Of a DNA stretch of 64,000 nt, positions 12,998 to 23,724 are shown in pieces. Position 1 is the stretch's first letter; every line of letters starts with the position of its first letter. The stretch is taken from NCBI GenBank assembly GCA_003996215.1, contig QJPP01007578.1:248001-312000 (forward strand). Direction: 5' to 3'. The notes under the pieces are model-generated. The model saw only the letters and a list, made by a program, of their open reading frames with translations, was not told the DNA's origin and searched no databases. Source of the stretch: Jaltomata sinuosa (taxonomy: Eukaryota; Streptophyta; Magnoliopsida; Solanales; Solanaceae). The position numbers and the translations under genes are program-made.

Positions 12998-13433
12998 TAT
13001 TGCCTTCATGAAGAAAACCGAAGAGAGATGCTAATCCTCTTATTTCTGACCATGAGGTTACGAATATGGAATTTGTTTGAAGCCATCTGTATGTTGTCTC
13101 AAGCCATAACATCTCAGTTGAATGAGAAAGAGAAACTACAGAAGAGAAAAAGGAAGAACAAGAAGACCAGAACATGGAACCACGACTCTGGTCAGTAGAA
13201 AACTAGTAGTAGAAACGTGTCATCTTTTCAGCAGAGGTCAGTTGGACCAACCCCGCCTTCAGTTAGCACACCTTCACTCAATTCTCAGTCTTGTCATAGT
13301 AGGGCTCTGAAGACTTGAGGTACCCTCGTTGTAGTAGTTGTGGTAAGTTTCATCTAGGTGAGTGCCTTTCTAGCAAAGAGGGGTATTTTAGGTGTGGAAT
13401 GTTAGGTCATAGGATCAGGGATTGCCCCTCATC
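12998..13433 (+). pseudogene. Second copy of the truncated gag
   Basis: The DNA is homologous to 8582-9013. The start codon is TTG and frameshifts and stops break the frame. The zinc-knuckle region survives as CSSCGKFHLGEC and FRCGMLGHRIRDC; the final Cys is intact here, unlike in the first copy, while the first Cys of that knuckle is Tyr. Because both copies lack the capsid part, the deletion that shortened gag predates the duplication. Confidence 0.65.
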
Positions 13434-14003
13434 TAAGCAGAGCAACAGTGGTGTTCAGCTCCAAAACTGATTCCTTTCACAACCTAGCCAGTCGGGTCAG
13501 AGTATTCCTCCAGAAGCTGAATCAGGTATGTCAATGGGTATCTTCTTTTATGCACCATGGCCCCCGGACCCCTATTCTTGTTTGGTTGTGAGTTGTCTTA
13601 ACTTAGAAAAAAATGGAGATAGAAGAGTTGAGGCCTAGACTTTTAGGCAAAGGAGAGTCTTAGACTATAGAGGGAAGTGGGTATTCATGCTAGATTCTGG
13701 AGTAGGTATGTTCTGTTAGGGTAAAATAATCATAGTTCCTTTTAGAGATTGGAGAGGGGCCCATAGACTTAGAAGGATAGCATGAATCTAAGGGGGGGAT
13801 AGTAGGATATAGAATCATTCATATCTTGGAGGCTCAGGTGGTGATGCTAGTGAGTGTTAAGACAGAGGTAGGGGAGGCAGAGGCGTATTAGTATCAGGAG
13901 TATTCTGTGCTTATTACAATACCTTTGCATGCCTTGTGTGTCAACTCCATGGTCCTATTTCAATTTACGCACTCCATTCAGATTTACGCTCATATTCAGC
14001 TCC
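13434..14003 (+). mobile_element. Truncated interior 3, fused to an LTR
   Basis: This stretch follows interior 2 up to a point equivalent to about 9562 (CATATTCAGCTCC) and then jumps straight into LTR copy 3, a few bases inside that LTR's start. The pol end, the polypurine tract and the LTR terminus are lost, so the junction is a deletion and not an insertion product. Confidence 0.7.
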
Positions 14004-16004
14004 GTAACTCGATCCAGCTTTCAAACTTAGAAAATCCTCAAGATTTGGCCTTTCCAGGAACTACGAGTCCAATCCATGGGCCGTGGTTTGAACCACGAGC
14101 CATAGAATGAACTCGTGGTTACTGTTCTGTAGATCAGTCACTGGTCTGAGAACCACAAGTGAGTTCTATGAACCATAGTTAATTCTACAGTCCATCCTGT
14201 TGACTCGTGGAATTAGATCAAAGGACTAACTATTTCCCCTAAAAACTACGAATGGGTCTACGGACCGTAGTTCATTCTATGGTCTGTCCTGTTGACTCGT
14301 AGAACATCTTTTGTAGTTGATCATTTGGGCCAGGAACCACGAGTCATGGTTCAGTCAACGGCTCATGGATTGCACCAGTGATTCCTGAAGCCGAGATTTT
14401 TAACAGCTTTTCTTTAATTAAATCTTAGGGGTATTTTTATAATTACCCACCCTTTTAACTCTTAAGTGAGGTATTTTTTGCCACATTTAGTAGGGTTTCT
14501 ACCCTTATTAGCCTAATTCTTTCATTATTCTTCATTCATCTTCCAAAAGAGGAATAGAACTCCTTCAAGCCTCCATTTCTTTTCATATTAGATCAAGCAA
14601 GATTCAGTAAGATATGTGGGTATTCAATAAGGGATTCCCTTAACTCTTATGCCCAAAACCCATGATTTTTACTTTGATTTATGGATTTGTGAAATTAGGG
14701 TTCTTACCCAATTTGGGGAAAACTTATGGGTTCAGTTTTAGAGCATCAATTCATGTTTCTCATCACTTATCTATGATTTATTTGAGGTTTCCTTAATTGA
14801 TTTCAAAAGCCCATGTATTAAAGATTATTTTTAGCATAATTCCATTGAATTGCATGATTTCAAGTGAAAATTGGCATGTTTAGATAACATGGCCTATGTA
14901 TTTATGAAAGTGCATGCCGAATTCTTTAAGTTATGAATTTAGAAAGAAAAGTATATTTTTAAATTATGGCTATGCTAAGTTGTAAGAATTTTGAAGTATG
15001 AATTGCATGTCATTAGATATGTCCCTATGTTTTATGAAAAGTTTGGCATCTAGATATGTCTACCTAAGCTATGTGAAATGCATGGTATTAGATATACCCT
15101 TATGCTTTTCAAACAGATTTAGCATTAGATATGTCACAAGTATATGTGAGATATATGTATATGTTTTAGGAGTAGTATTTAGCACCGAAGTGGACAGGGT
15201 GAGAGTACCTTTAGTCCCAAAACTACGTGCCACCGTAGGTGCCCTCTGTGTCTTATGACAGGATCCTAGTCAATAAGGTTCTAACCTTGGTCGGTTAGGA
15301 CAACCTTTTTCGGTGTGGGTGTATGACATTGGACTCCATATAGCTCATCATGGTTTATGTTGGTTAAGGGAAACTCCCGTATGAATGTTTTCAAGCTTTT
15401 AAGTTATATGATATCCTATTTTGCAGCTTGACTTATTATTTTATGACTTACGTTCAAATTTTGATATTTACTTATGATTTCTTCTATTTATGCATGAACT
15501 TAGTTTTAAGCATGCTTTCAAGTATACTTTATCATGATTTGTGCATATCTTGCATACTCAGTACATTTTATAGTATTGACCGCATACCTCCTTGTGTTGC
15601 ATCGTATCATGATGTAGATTTTGTATCCCACTCCTAGATTCGTGGCTAGTAGATCAGCAGCACATCCAACCAGCTTGGTGAATCCTCCTCCTTCAAGGAC
15701 TTGGAGTTAGCTTCATTCTAGACTTTTAGTTCTTTATTTCAGTTTTTAGTATTTAGAGTTAGTTGGGGGCTTGTCCCAGTAGTAGAGACTTTCATACATA
15801 GATTCAGATATTCAGCTGTATTTTGATTTTCATTCTTAGACTTTTATTTATATAACAGATTAAGTGGCTCATTACTCTAGTTAAGCTTCCGTTCTTATGT
15901 TTTCTTCAGTTTTTAAGTCATGCTATAATGCCAAGGGTTATCTTGAGATCACTTGTGATCTTGGATCCCATGTTACGTCCAGGGGGTAGGTTCGGGGTGT
16001 GACA
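14004..16004 (+). repeat. LTR copy 3 of the three-LTR array (5' end clipped)
   Basis: It begins inside the LTR at GTAACTCGATCC and ends GGGTGTGACA at 16004. It aligns with copies 1 and 2. No primer site follows; the next base begins an unrelated minus-strand LTR, so this is the outer right end of the array. Confidence 0.8.
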
Positions 16005-16250
16005 TAAGCATACCAACCTGGCCCTTCAAAGACCAATTATACGCCAAATAATAATAAATCTCTACCCTCTCAGGAACCCAACATGTGAAGAGCATCAATA
16101 ATAGATAACCCGGTTCACTCAAGGAGCCAACATGTAAAGAAAATCAATAACAGATAACCCGGTTCACTCAAGGAACCAACATGTAAGGAACAACAAGTAA
16201 CAAATAGACCCGGTTCACTCAAGGAACCAACACGCATGTAACACCCAATC

Positions 16251-16470
16251 CCGTACTAGGCGTGGTACCCGAGCCAACAATAACAGAACTTGTACTAGAA
16301 ATGGTACCCAAGCCAATAGATAAGTATCCCGTACCAGGTGTGGTACCCGATCTAACTATTATAGAACTTGTACCAGGCATGATATCCAAGACAACCGATA
16401 AATATTTTGAACCAGGCGTGGTACCCGAGCCAACCAATATGTAACCTGTACCGGGCGTGGTACCCGAGCC
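16251..16470 (-). repeat. Hairpin-unit tandem array, six units
   Basis: Units of the form CCCGTACCAGGCGTGGTACC recur every 30-60 bp. Each unit can fold as a short hairpin with a GTACCA/TGGTAC stem. Several units are mutated in one arm. The same array occurs in the LTRs at 18628, 24846, 53088 and 60648. Confidence 0.8.
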
Positions 16471-17532
16471 AATCAAATGTCACACAAAATCCAACAGTCA
16501 ACAAATAATGAATAAAATCACACTTGTAGACTAACAAGCAACAAAACCAAGTTCATTTCACATGACTGACACCCGGACAATTAGGCATTCATAATCCCAT
16601 TCCCTAAGCATGCAAACTCATACGACACTGAGCGATAGTACATGAACACATATTATATATTGGGAAAACAATAACCATCTCCTACTTGTTCAGCATGCCA
16701 CCCCAGTCTACACTAAGACTAACCCCACATTTAAGTTCAACTATCCGGCCTCTCATGGACCGGTATGCAATAATCACAGTTCAACAATTAACCCGGTCCA
16801 CTAATTGGGACCATCAACAAATACAACAACAAGTATAATTAAACCCGTCCGAGGACTAGTTCCCGGCTTATCATTTAGACACATATAGGCGTTTATATTC
16901 ATTTCTGAACCCCCTATTCATCCCATTTACCTTATTAAAATCTCTCTCAGGAACCCGCTATAACCTAGCAAACCATTCACACATAAACATTACCAATTTC
17001 TCAAACCCACCCGAGAATCTAGTCTCCCCAGGATGTAGAATCCTAATATTAACCATAAGATCTGAATTGGAAATACATTATTTGGGACATAATAATTCCA
17101 GTTCTCTGAACCTACCCCAATAGTCTAGTTTCCTGGATTCCAATATTATACATCAATTAACAATTATAAACAGCCCGGAATGAAACCCATTACCCTAACA
17201 CCCTTATTCTCATCTCAATCATCCAGCCAGACAATATAATATTCCTTCAGACTCCATGTCCGAAGTCCTAGGCATGAATTCTTCCGTCATTCTACAATAA
17301 TAATATGAAGGTAGAAACAGGTCTAACTACTCAATTAAAAACCTAGCCTACCTGGATACCAAGCAGTTGCACAACGCATATTCTGACTTCGTGAAAGCAT
17401 TTCCTGACAGATGACAAGCCTAAAATCCCTGTTTTCTCGTCCTTTAAGCCAAAATCTCCCCTCCCCATGGATCTCAAACCTTGGAGCAGCCTAGGAGGGT
17501 TCTTGGAGTAACCCTCGTTTGTTTTTGGGGCT

Positions 17533-17537
17533 GAAGG
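17533..17537. repeat. Target-site duplication GAAGG, left copy
   Basis: GAAGG directly precedes the nested LTR at 17538 and recurs at 26369-26373 directly after the second LTR. Five bases is the expected size for an LTR retrotransposon. It proves that 17538-26368 inserted as one unit. Confidence 0.9.
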
Positions 17538-17677
17538 TATAACGACTGGGCCCGTCATTTTGTAAATTCTTCCCGATTCCGTAAATTGGGAAAAATAGTT
17601 AAAAATACATTCAGAATAAATAGGGTGACATCACGAAAAAATTTAGATTTTCGGAACGAATTCGGGATGACATCACA

Positions 17678-17744
17678 CCGCTATAGCGGTAATTATTCCG
17701 CTATAGCGGCACCGCTGTCGCGATAAGGCAGACCGCTATAGCGG
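17678..17744. repeat. Palindrome cluster CCGCTATAGCGG (5' LTR)
   Basis: Perfect CCGCTATAGCGG occurs at 17678-17689, 17698-17709 and 17733-17744, with a variant CCGCTGTCGCGAT between. The equivalent cluster in the other LTR (23866-23932) keeps one perfect copy, so the cluster was present when the element inserted. Confidence 0.95.
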
Positions 17745-18627
17745 GGTTACGGGAGACAGAACCTGTTGGGCAACATATGAGGGTTCCTCCAAAAACCCTC
17801 CTATGCTGCTCCAAGGCTGGGAAATCATGAGGAGAAGAGGTCATGGCTGAAGGGACGCAAAACAATGAATTTTAGGATCACGATTCAGCCGGGAATGAAA
17901 CCACGAAGCCAGAAATGAATCATTCCAGGTGTTGGTGCCCAGGTAGGCTAGGTTTTATGAGTAGTTAGACCTGTTTACTTTTCGTACCTTGTATAGTAGA
18001 AATGGAGAATTCGTGTATTAGGCCTTCGGGCATAGGGTCTAGCGGATTCGGGAATTGTTATGTGTTTCTAGGATGTACAGAGTAAATGGTGGGTTTTGTA
18101 AATGGTATGATGTGGTTAGCTTATTTATTATGTTGATATAAAATGATGGGTTGATGGACTGGTAAGTCGGGAAGGTTCGGGGAACCGGGGAAGTACTCGG
18201 AAGCACAGGAAACGGGAATAGAAAGCTCCTAGGTGGGGCTTCAGGAAATGTTATTGCTTGAGGCTTAGCGGCGGTCTTGCTAAGGCTAGGAAGTAAATCG
18301 AGTAGCATATTTGTATGTTTAAAATAAAAAGGGGAAATTGCTAGTTACATGTTATAACAAAAAGGGTGAACCGAGAAATAGTCTTTGGACGGGAATTAAT
18401 GGTTTGTAGTTGTACCCAGAAGGGGGTAGGTGATGGTTTTTGTATTTATGTGAATGTGTACAGAAATGTACTCATGTCTAAGTGATTGTACGCATTACAT
18501 TGCTTAGGGAAATTGTCTGGAATATCTAGGTTCCTGTTTACAGTCTGTGATTGAACGGTATTTGCTTGTTGGTCTTACAATTTGTGTGGGTTCATATATT
18601 GACTGTGGTTGCTGACATTCGATTGGC

Positions 18628-18735
18628 TCAGGTACTATGCCTGGTACGGGTATAACACATGGTTGGCATGGGTACCACGCCTGGTACGGTATATCATTGG
18701 GTTGGCACAGGTACCACGCCTGGTACGGGTTTACT
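18628..18735 (+). repeat. Hairpin-unit tandem array, three units (5' LTR)
   Basis: Three units of GGTACCACGCCTGGTACGGG type, one with ACTATGCC in the loop region. Each forms a stem GTACCA/TGGTAC around CGCC. The array recurs at 24846-24955 in the partner LTR. Confidence 0.85.
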
Positions 18736-20124
18736 TTATTGCATCCTGCATCATTTCATTGACTATTGTATTGCATTGGTTGATATTGGTTTCGTGAGTG
18801 GACTGGGTTGTTTTACTAGAATGTGATACTTGATATTGGTTTTGTGAGTGGACCGGGTTATTTTACTGGATGTAATACTTGGTAATGGTTCTGTGAGTGG
18901 ATCGAGTTGTCTAGTTAAAGGTGATAGTGTTGATAGTCCTTGAGTGGCCGGAACTGTGGTATAACTGTTGTGTTGGTCTTCGATTAGGCTGGGTTGATCA
19001 TTGAAACTTAGGGGTTTTTTAGAAGGGATCTCGGGGTGGGTCCGGACTATGTAAAAGAGGATGGTTAATTACACATATTTATATATATATTGTCATCTCG
19101 AGTGTGCCTAGGTGGTCGGGGATTAATTGTTGGTGTAGACTGGGGTAGCTTGTTAACACTAGGGTGGGGTTAAAAGGGATCCTTGTAGGGTCTGGGTTAT
19201 GTAAAACAAGGGGACTAGAGGTAACTCTGGGGTTGTCATTAAATGTAGCAAGGGTTGGTAGGTGGATTTCACGTAGTGGATAGACTGGGAGGAAGACTAA
19301 GAGTCTGGGGTTGCGGTCCTGACTACTGCATATTTATTAGAAGGTTTACTAGAGATCCGTGGAGGGTTGGACCCTGATGAATAATGTTACGAGTATAAGT
19401 GGTTGAGTTGGGCAGTTAGCCAGGCTAAGTCAGAATGCTGGTTAGAACAGTGGACTTAGGTAAGGGAAGGGTAGTCCAGGTATGTACATGGGCATCTGCG
19501 AAGGGTAAGGTGACTTGGAAAGTCGGGGATAAGGTAAGGCTTAGTAAGTCTAAGGTTAGTGTGACTTAGAATCCTTGAGAATGAGGGAGTAGGTAAGGGA
19601 AGAACATAGGGGTGGAAACCAAGTCTTTTAATTTTGGTGATGTATTTCCTGTTTTTCTTATATGATGGTAGGAGTGGATTCGGATTTTTCGATGATGCCT
19701 ACCAGTACGTGTGTTTGTACTGACTCTACTATTGCTATACCTTTTGGTATAGTCTGGTTGCAGGTTGGTGATGTTTTATAGGTTTACGGCGATGAGATCT
19801 CCAGCAACTTCTGTCCTTGTTATCCATGGCAGAAGTTGGGTCTTTTATCTCTTTGTGTCATCTTGTAATAGCTCTTGTACCTGTTTAGACTAGATCATAG
19901 GAGAGGGTGTTTTAAGAATGTTGTAAATATTTTCCCTAACTCATTATGTAGTCTATTCCTGAACAGAATTTTTGTAAAGAAGGGATCTTCTGTTATGTAT
20001 AAGGATGACTTAATTAATGGTTTACTTAAATTCCGCATGTTCCTATTGGTTGGGTGGTAAGGGTTCGTCTATCTAGGTGGTTAGAGTAGGCGCCACACGG
20101 CCTGGTAGGTTGGGTCGTGACAGA

Positions 20125-20137
20125 TGGTATTAGAGCC
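20125..20137 (+). other. Primer binding site, Met tRNA type
   Basis: TGGTATTAGAGCC lies two bases after the LTR end. It is one base off TGGTATCAGAGCC and extends into CTAGGTTAC. It sets the element's sense strand as plus, which makes the reading frame at 21383-22612 antisense. Confidence 0.85.
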
Positions 20138-21382
20138 TAGGTTACCGGTCTCTCAGTACAAGAGCAAAATTTTGAATAGAGTCCTACGGATTGGTGTGGT
20201 GACGTCCACATCTAATCTTTGGGAAGCTATGAAACATTCTAGGAAACATCTCTCTTCTTTCATTCCTTTCCGTTCGATTCGTTTACTTGCTTGTATGGGT
20301 TGAGTCCAATTGGTATCTCTCAATTTCAATTGGTATCTCAATGAAGTGAACGAAGTCATTGGACTCCGGGTATGACAAACAAGCAAGAGAGATTGGAACC
20401 GGGAAGGTTCCAATTAGTATCTGGCCTGAGAGGCTGTGACAAGCATGGATAAACGGCTATTGGTCATCCATGGTACAACGAAGGTGAAACTTGTGATCTG
20501 ATTTGGCCAGAAATTACTTTTATTGAGACTTGAAAATTTAAATTGTTGTGTGTACAAACTTGTGTGACTTGGTTGAAATGCGTGTGTATTTCCAATTGGT
20601 GTGCATGCATAGTCTACAGAAGGTCATTGAGTGAAAAAGTTTGTGTGCCTTAGACTGTGGTAGTCTGTTAATTGTCCTTATTTGAAAAAAGGGTACTACG
20701 TGTTAAAGGCCTTATCATCGGTTAAGATGGTAAGGTATTGGTGACTGGGACTGTAGGGAAGCTTCGGCTTCAGGGCAGTCCAAATTTTGGTTGGGAACCA
20801 TGGGAACAAGAGAGTCATTAGTGTGCAATGGAGGGAAGGTAATACTAGAAAACAATTGATTGTTGTGAAGCCCTTATAAAATTTGATATGTTTATAACGT
20901 GTTATGTTTGATTTTTAATGCGTTTAGTGCCAGGAATGGTTTTGAGGGTAGTTTAAGACCATGGCGGGACTTGCAGGTTGGGGCAGTGGTAACAAGGAAG
21001 CGGGATGAGTGCATTTAGCTGAAAAATCAAATTTTTTGTACAGTTACCATCGAGACAGCTATAGCGGTGAAATGTCTGCTATAGCGGGATCGCTATCGCG
21101 GCATAACCAACCGTTATAGCGGAGGCCAGCGAAGCAGTGAGCTTCTTTGTTTTCCCCTGGTTTTGGTCCCTTTCGGGGACAAGATAAAAACAAGCATAAA
21201 TCACCATAACCACTGTATAAACCAAGGAAAAGAAGCTAGATATATATATGCGGGAAAGGAAATAGCGTCTAACACTGGCATCCACGTGCCCAAAATAAAA
21301 AGGGGAAGGGGAAAGATTGTCTGAAACAAGCCCCAAACGGGGGCAAACTAACAGTAACATCAGTAATAAAGAGGGGGGAGTC
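20138..21382 (+). other. Interior of nested element, left part, no gene seen
   Basis: About 1.2 kb without a credible coding frame in either direction. It holds a diverged palindrome cluster at 21056-21122 (CGCTATCGCGG, CCGTTATAGCGG and relatives), which lies just beyond the 3' end of the antisense reading frame. Confidence 0.6.
21056..21122. repeat. Diverged palindrome cluster downstream of the antisense frame
   Basis: Four related units (AGCTATAGCGG, TGCTATAGCGGG, CGCTATCGCGG, CCGTTATAGCGG) within 67 bp. None is perfect. Spacing is similar to the LTR clusters. Confidence 0.8.
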
Positions 21383-22612
21383 TTAGGCCTCATCCTCACT
21401 CAGGAAGGGGAACTCTTGCACGTCATCGGGCTCGAGGCTTGGGAGCTCCTGACCAAGGGCAACACAGGAGAACGTGACCTTTATGGTCTTCCACATCCAG
21501 CCAAACATACGGTCCCCGGAGAACCTCTTCCTTTTCTCCTCTTCTAACTCCCTTCGGAGTGATGCAAGTTCCTGAGTGGTTGGGTGAGGGGCTGCACCTC
21601 CAGCGTTAGGATCCTCCATGAACCTCCGGACAGCGGCTAGGTTCTCCTCCAGCTGGGTTCTAGAGATCAGGGGCTAGGGATGGGACTGGGAAGGGGCAGG
21701 GGTATCATCCTCTTCATCATCGCCGCCGGCCTCCTCCACCGGGTGACTTCTCCCTGCCTCACCTACCTTCCTCTTCTTCTTGGAAATGTCCTTCACTCGA
21801 ACCGGGTCAAAGGGCTCATCTATGGCCACCTCTGCATCGGTGTGGTCCTGAGGCACACCAGCTCGCCTGTACAACTTCGAAACCAGCCTGGGTAGATAAG
21901 GGCCCTTCCTAGGGCCAGTTTAGAAGCTCTTTCATTCCGAGATGATCTGCTCCCCCACATTCATAATAATCCCCTGCATAGTGCAAGCGATCACCAAGGC
22001 TCGGGCATAGGTCACGTCGGTCTGATTTCCCGACGGACCGATCCTCTAGGACACCAAATTTAGCCACATCCTAGCCTCGGAGGAGAAATAAGCGCTAGTA
22101 ATACCCTCGGGGCTGACCCAGTACACCTTGTCCTTGGATGCAGGGTCCACCAGAGTATCTCTCAACCAGGTCATATCCCACAATCGGGACTTAGCCATGT
22201 ATGCCGCATTGGAAACGTGGGGCACCCCTAGCACCTCATTGATGGTCCGGGCATCCACGGGAACATCCATTTCTCGTAGTCTGATAGTAGGATTCGTTTC
22301 ACTCTAGTGGACCGTAGGAAGGATGGCATAGAACTTCCCCACCTAGCCAGTTAGCGCGGGAGGAGGACCCACTAGTAAAGGTTCCCACCCAAACTCTCGG
22401 ACCTGGCGATGGAAATCAGCTGCTTTTCCATCTATCCCAGTCATGTGGAAACCTCTCTCATAGAAGAAGTTAAATTTTTGGTAATCTCGAAGCCTTTCCC
22501 CACTAGCTTCGTCGGGGAATCGCTTATAGTCGTATTCAAGCGCTTGTTGTTCAGCCATTGTGTTATCATGTAAGGGTAAGAAGGAAACGGGATTAGAAGA
22601 GTAATGGGACAC
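21383..22612 (-). pseudogene. Antisense 409-codon frame, plant transposon-protein domain
   Basis: Minus-strand stretches at 22612-22343, 22270-22046, 21874-21674 and 21619-21383 are all in one frame, separated only by six stop codons with no frameshift. The N-terminal half includes YQKFNFFYERGFHMTG, FGWEPLL, REMDVPVDARTINEVLGVPH and FSSEARMWLNLV, which resembles the 'putative plant transposon protein' domain (Pfam PF20167, Transposase_32) from memory. A basic, then acidic, linker follows (KDISKKKRKVGEAG, GGDDEEDD). The C-terminal part has a predicted coiled coil (ELASLRRELEEEKRKR) and an acidic end. Its function is not established. It runs opposite to the element's primer site, so it would need its own antisense promoter. 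Stops fit TGG, CAG or CAA changed by C-to-T or G-to-A. Confidence 0.7.
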
Positions 22613-22672
22613 AAAAAGAAGGAGGAAATTTTTTCTAAGTGTAACTTGGGAAGGCCACTGGTTTGCGGCCTT

Positions 22673-22773
22673 CCGCTATAGTGGGTGGTGCATTCGCGAT
22701 AGCGGGACCGCTATAGCGGTGAAATATCCATTGTAGCGGGACCGTCATAGCGGAGCCTTGCCGTTGTAGCGAT
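22673..22773. repeat. Palindrome cluster just upstream of the antisense frame
   Basis: One perfect CCGCTATAGCGG at 22708-22719, with variants CGCGATAGCGG, CATTGTAGCGG, CCGTCATAGCGG and GCCGTTGTAGCG. It lies 60-160 bp upstream of the first ATG of the antisense frame, where a promoter or leader would be expected. The role is unknown. Confidence 0.85.
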
Positions 22774-23724
22774 TTTGATCATTCCAGATCTTCAAGGGGT
22801 GCATCAATGGCGCCCTTTGGTCCAAAACTCCGATTTTGTCATTCCAAGACCAGATTTTCCTATCCAAAGTACCCCATTGCTAGTTTCTACAAAAATTTGG
22901 GCATAATAACCCCTAAAATTTGCCCGAATCACTACTTTGTTCAAGAATCAACCCTTCACTTCTCCCACCCATTTTTGGCCAACATTAGTACAATCCTTAC
23001 GCCCAGAATGCCTTGGAGGCGTTGTAAACGTAAGGGAAGCATCCATGCTTCGGTAATTCGACAGAAATCCAACCAAGGGGGTTCAAGTTCAAAACCCATT
23101 TCAAATATACTACAAGTTCCTAAAATCCTACCACATTCATGTACAAATTAGTGCAAAAGAGTATGGGAGAGAGTGAGTATGATTAATACTTGGAAACTCC
23201 AACGTTGGGAGTGGGACGATCGGGAGAGAAAGTGTAGTGTTTAAGTGGAATGTGGGGAGAATGAGGGGAGGAATCCGTTTCTCCCCAATTTCATTTTGTT
23301 GTCAACCGCTATAGCGGTCTGCTGTCCGCGATAGCGGGACCGCTATAACAGAAAATTGTCCGCTACAGCAGAAAGCCAGTCAGTCATAGTACGAGAAAAG
23401 TTCTCCCGGGTCTTTTCAAATTCATCCAATCCAATATGACATGGACCCCGGAATTCTTAAGTGCTCGGGATGGGGATACGCGTGATAGCCTTTGTGAGGC
23501 TTGTAAGATTTTTCATCCGGATGAGGTAATAATAAATTTTCCTTGGTCGGTTAGACTTGTAAAGGGAAGGTTCGACAACTTGCATAGGTCCTGTAATTAC
23601 GCGATCACGTGGGACGGTAAGAGTCCCGGGTTAGTTTCTCTCCTCCAATTTGATTCAGGATCGTTCGGGGACAAACGATGAGTAAATTGGTATCTGTTGT
23701 AACGATGAGTAAATTGGTGTCTGT
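22774..23724 (+). other. Interior of nested element, right part
   Basis: No recognised gene. Plus-strand open frames at 22807-23151 and 23436-23681 have no recognisable domain. A palindrome cluster lies at 23306-23372 with one perfect copy at 23306-23317. The 3' end has two tandem copies of a 27-bp unit starting ACGATGAGTAAATTGGT at about 23677 and 23702, the second abutting the LTR. Confidence 0.6.

Larger units (their letters stand above)
16005..17537 (-). repeat. Minus-strand LTR, distal part (split by nested element)
   Basis: Read on the minus strand, this continues the LTR that starts at 26928. It carries GAGGGTTACTCCAAGAACCC just after the break, matching the nested LTR at 17785. Six copies of the GTACCA-CGCC-TGGTAC hairpin unit lie at about 16251-16470, and three repeats of GGTTCCTTGAGTGAACCGGG at 16080-16235. 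It lacks the GTCGTGACA end and is cut off where the three-LTR array ends at 16004. The last five bases, GAAGG, are the target duplication. Confidence 0.75.
17538..20122 (+). repeat. 5' LTR of the nested element
   Basis: It begins TATAACGACTGGGCCCGTC (TG mutated to TA) and ends GGTTGGGTCGTGACA. A palindrome cluster lies at 17678-17744. Three hairpin units lie at about 18628-18735. The 3' part holds two repeats of GTGAGTGGACCGGGTT type near 18795-18910. It aligns along its full length with 23725-26368. The divergence (scattered substitutions and small indels) points to an insertion that is not recent. Confidence 0.9.

Noticed and set aside
16251..16470. Possible CRISPR-like array
   Set aside because: Units are variable, spacing is short and uneven, and the context is a plant LTR.
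16219..16476. Frames made of Gly/Thr-rich repeats, such as SGTTPGTGYL
   Set aside because: They are the translation of the hairpin-unit tandem array, not a protein.
18039..18308. 89-codon minus frame, repeated at 24239-24529
   Set aside because: Antisense in both LTRs of the nested element; no domain and no start context.
22807..23151. 114-codon plus frame in the nested element
   Set aside because: No recognisable domain, overlaps the likely 5' region of the antisense frame, and no support from other copies in the window.
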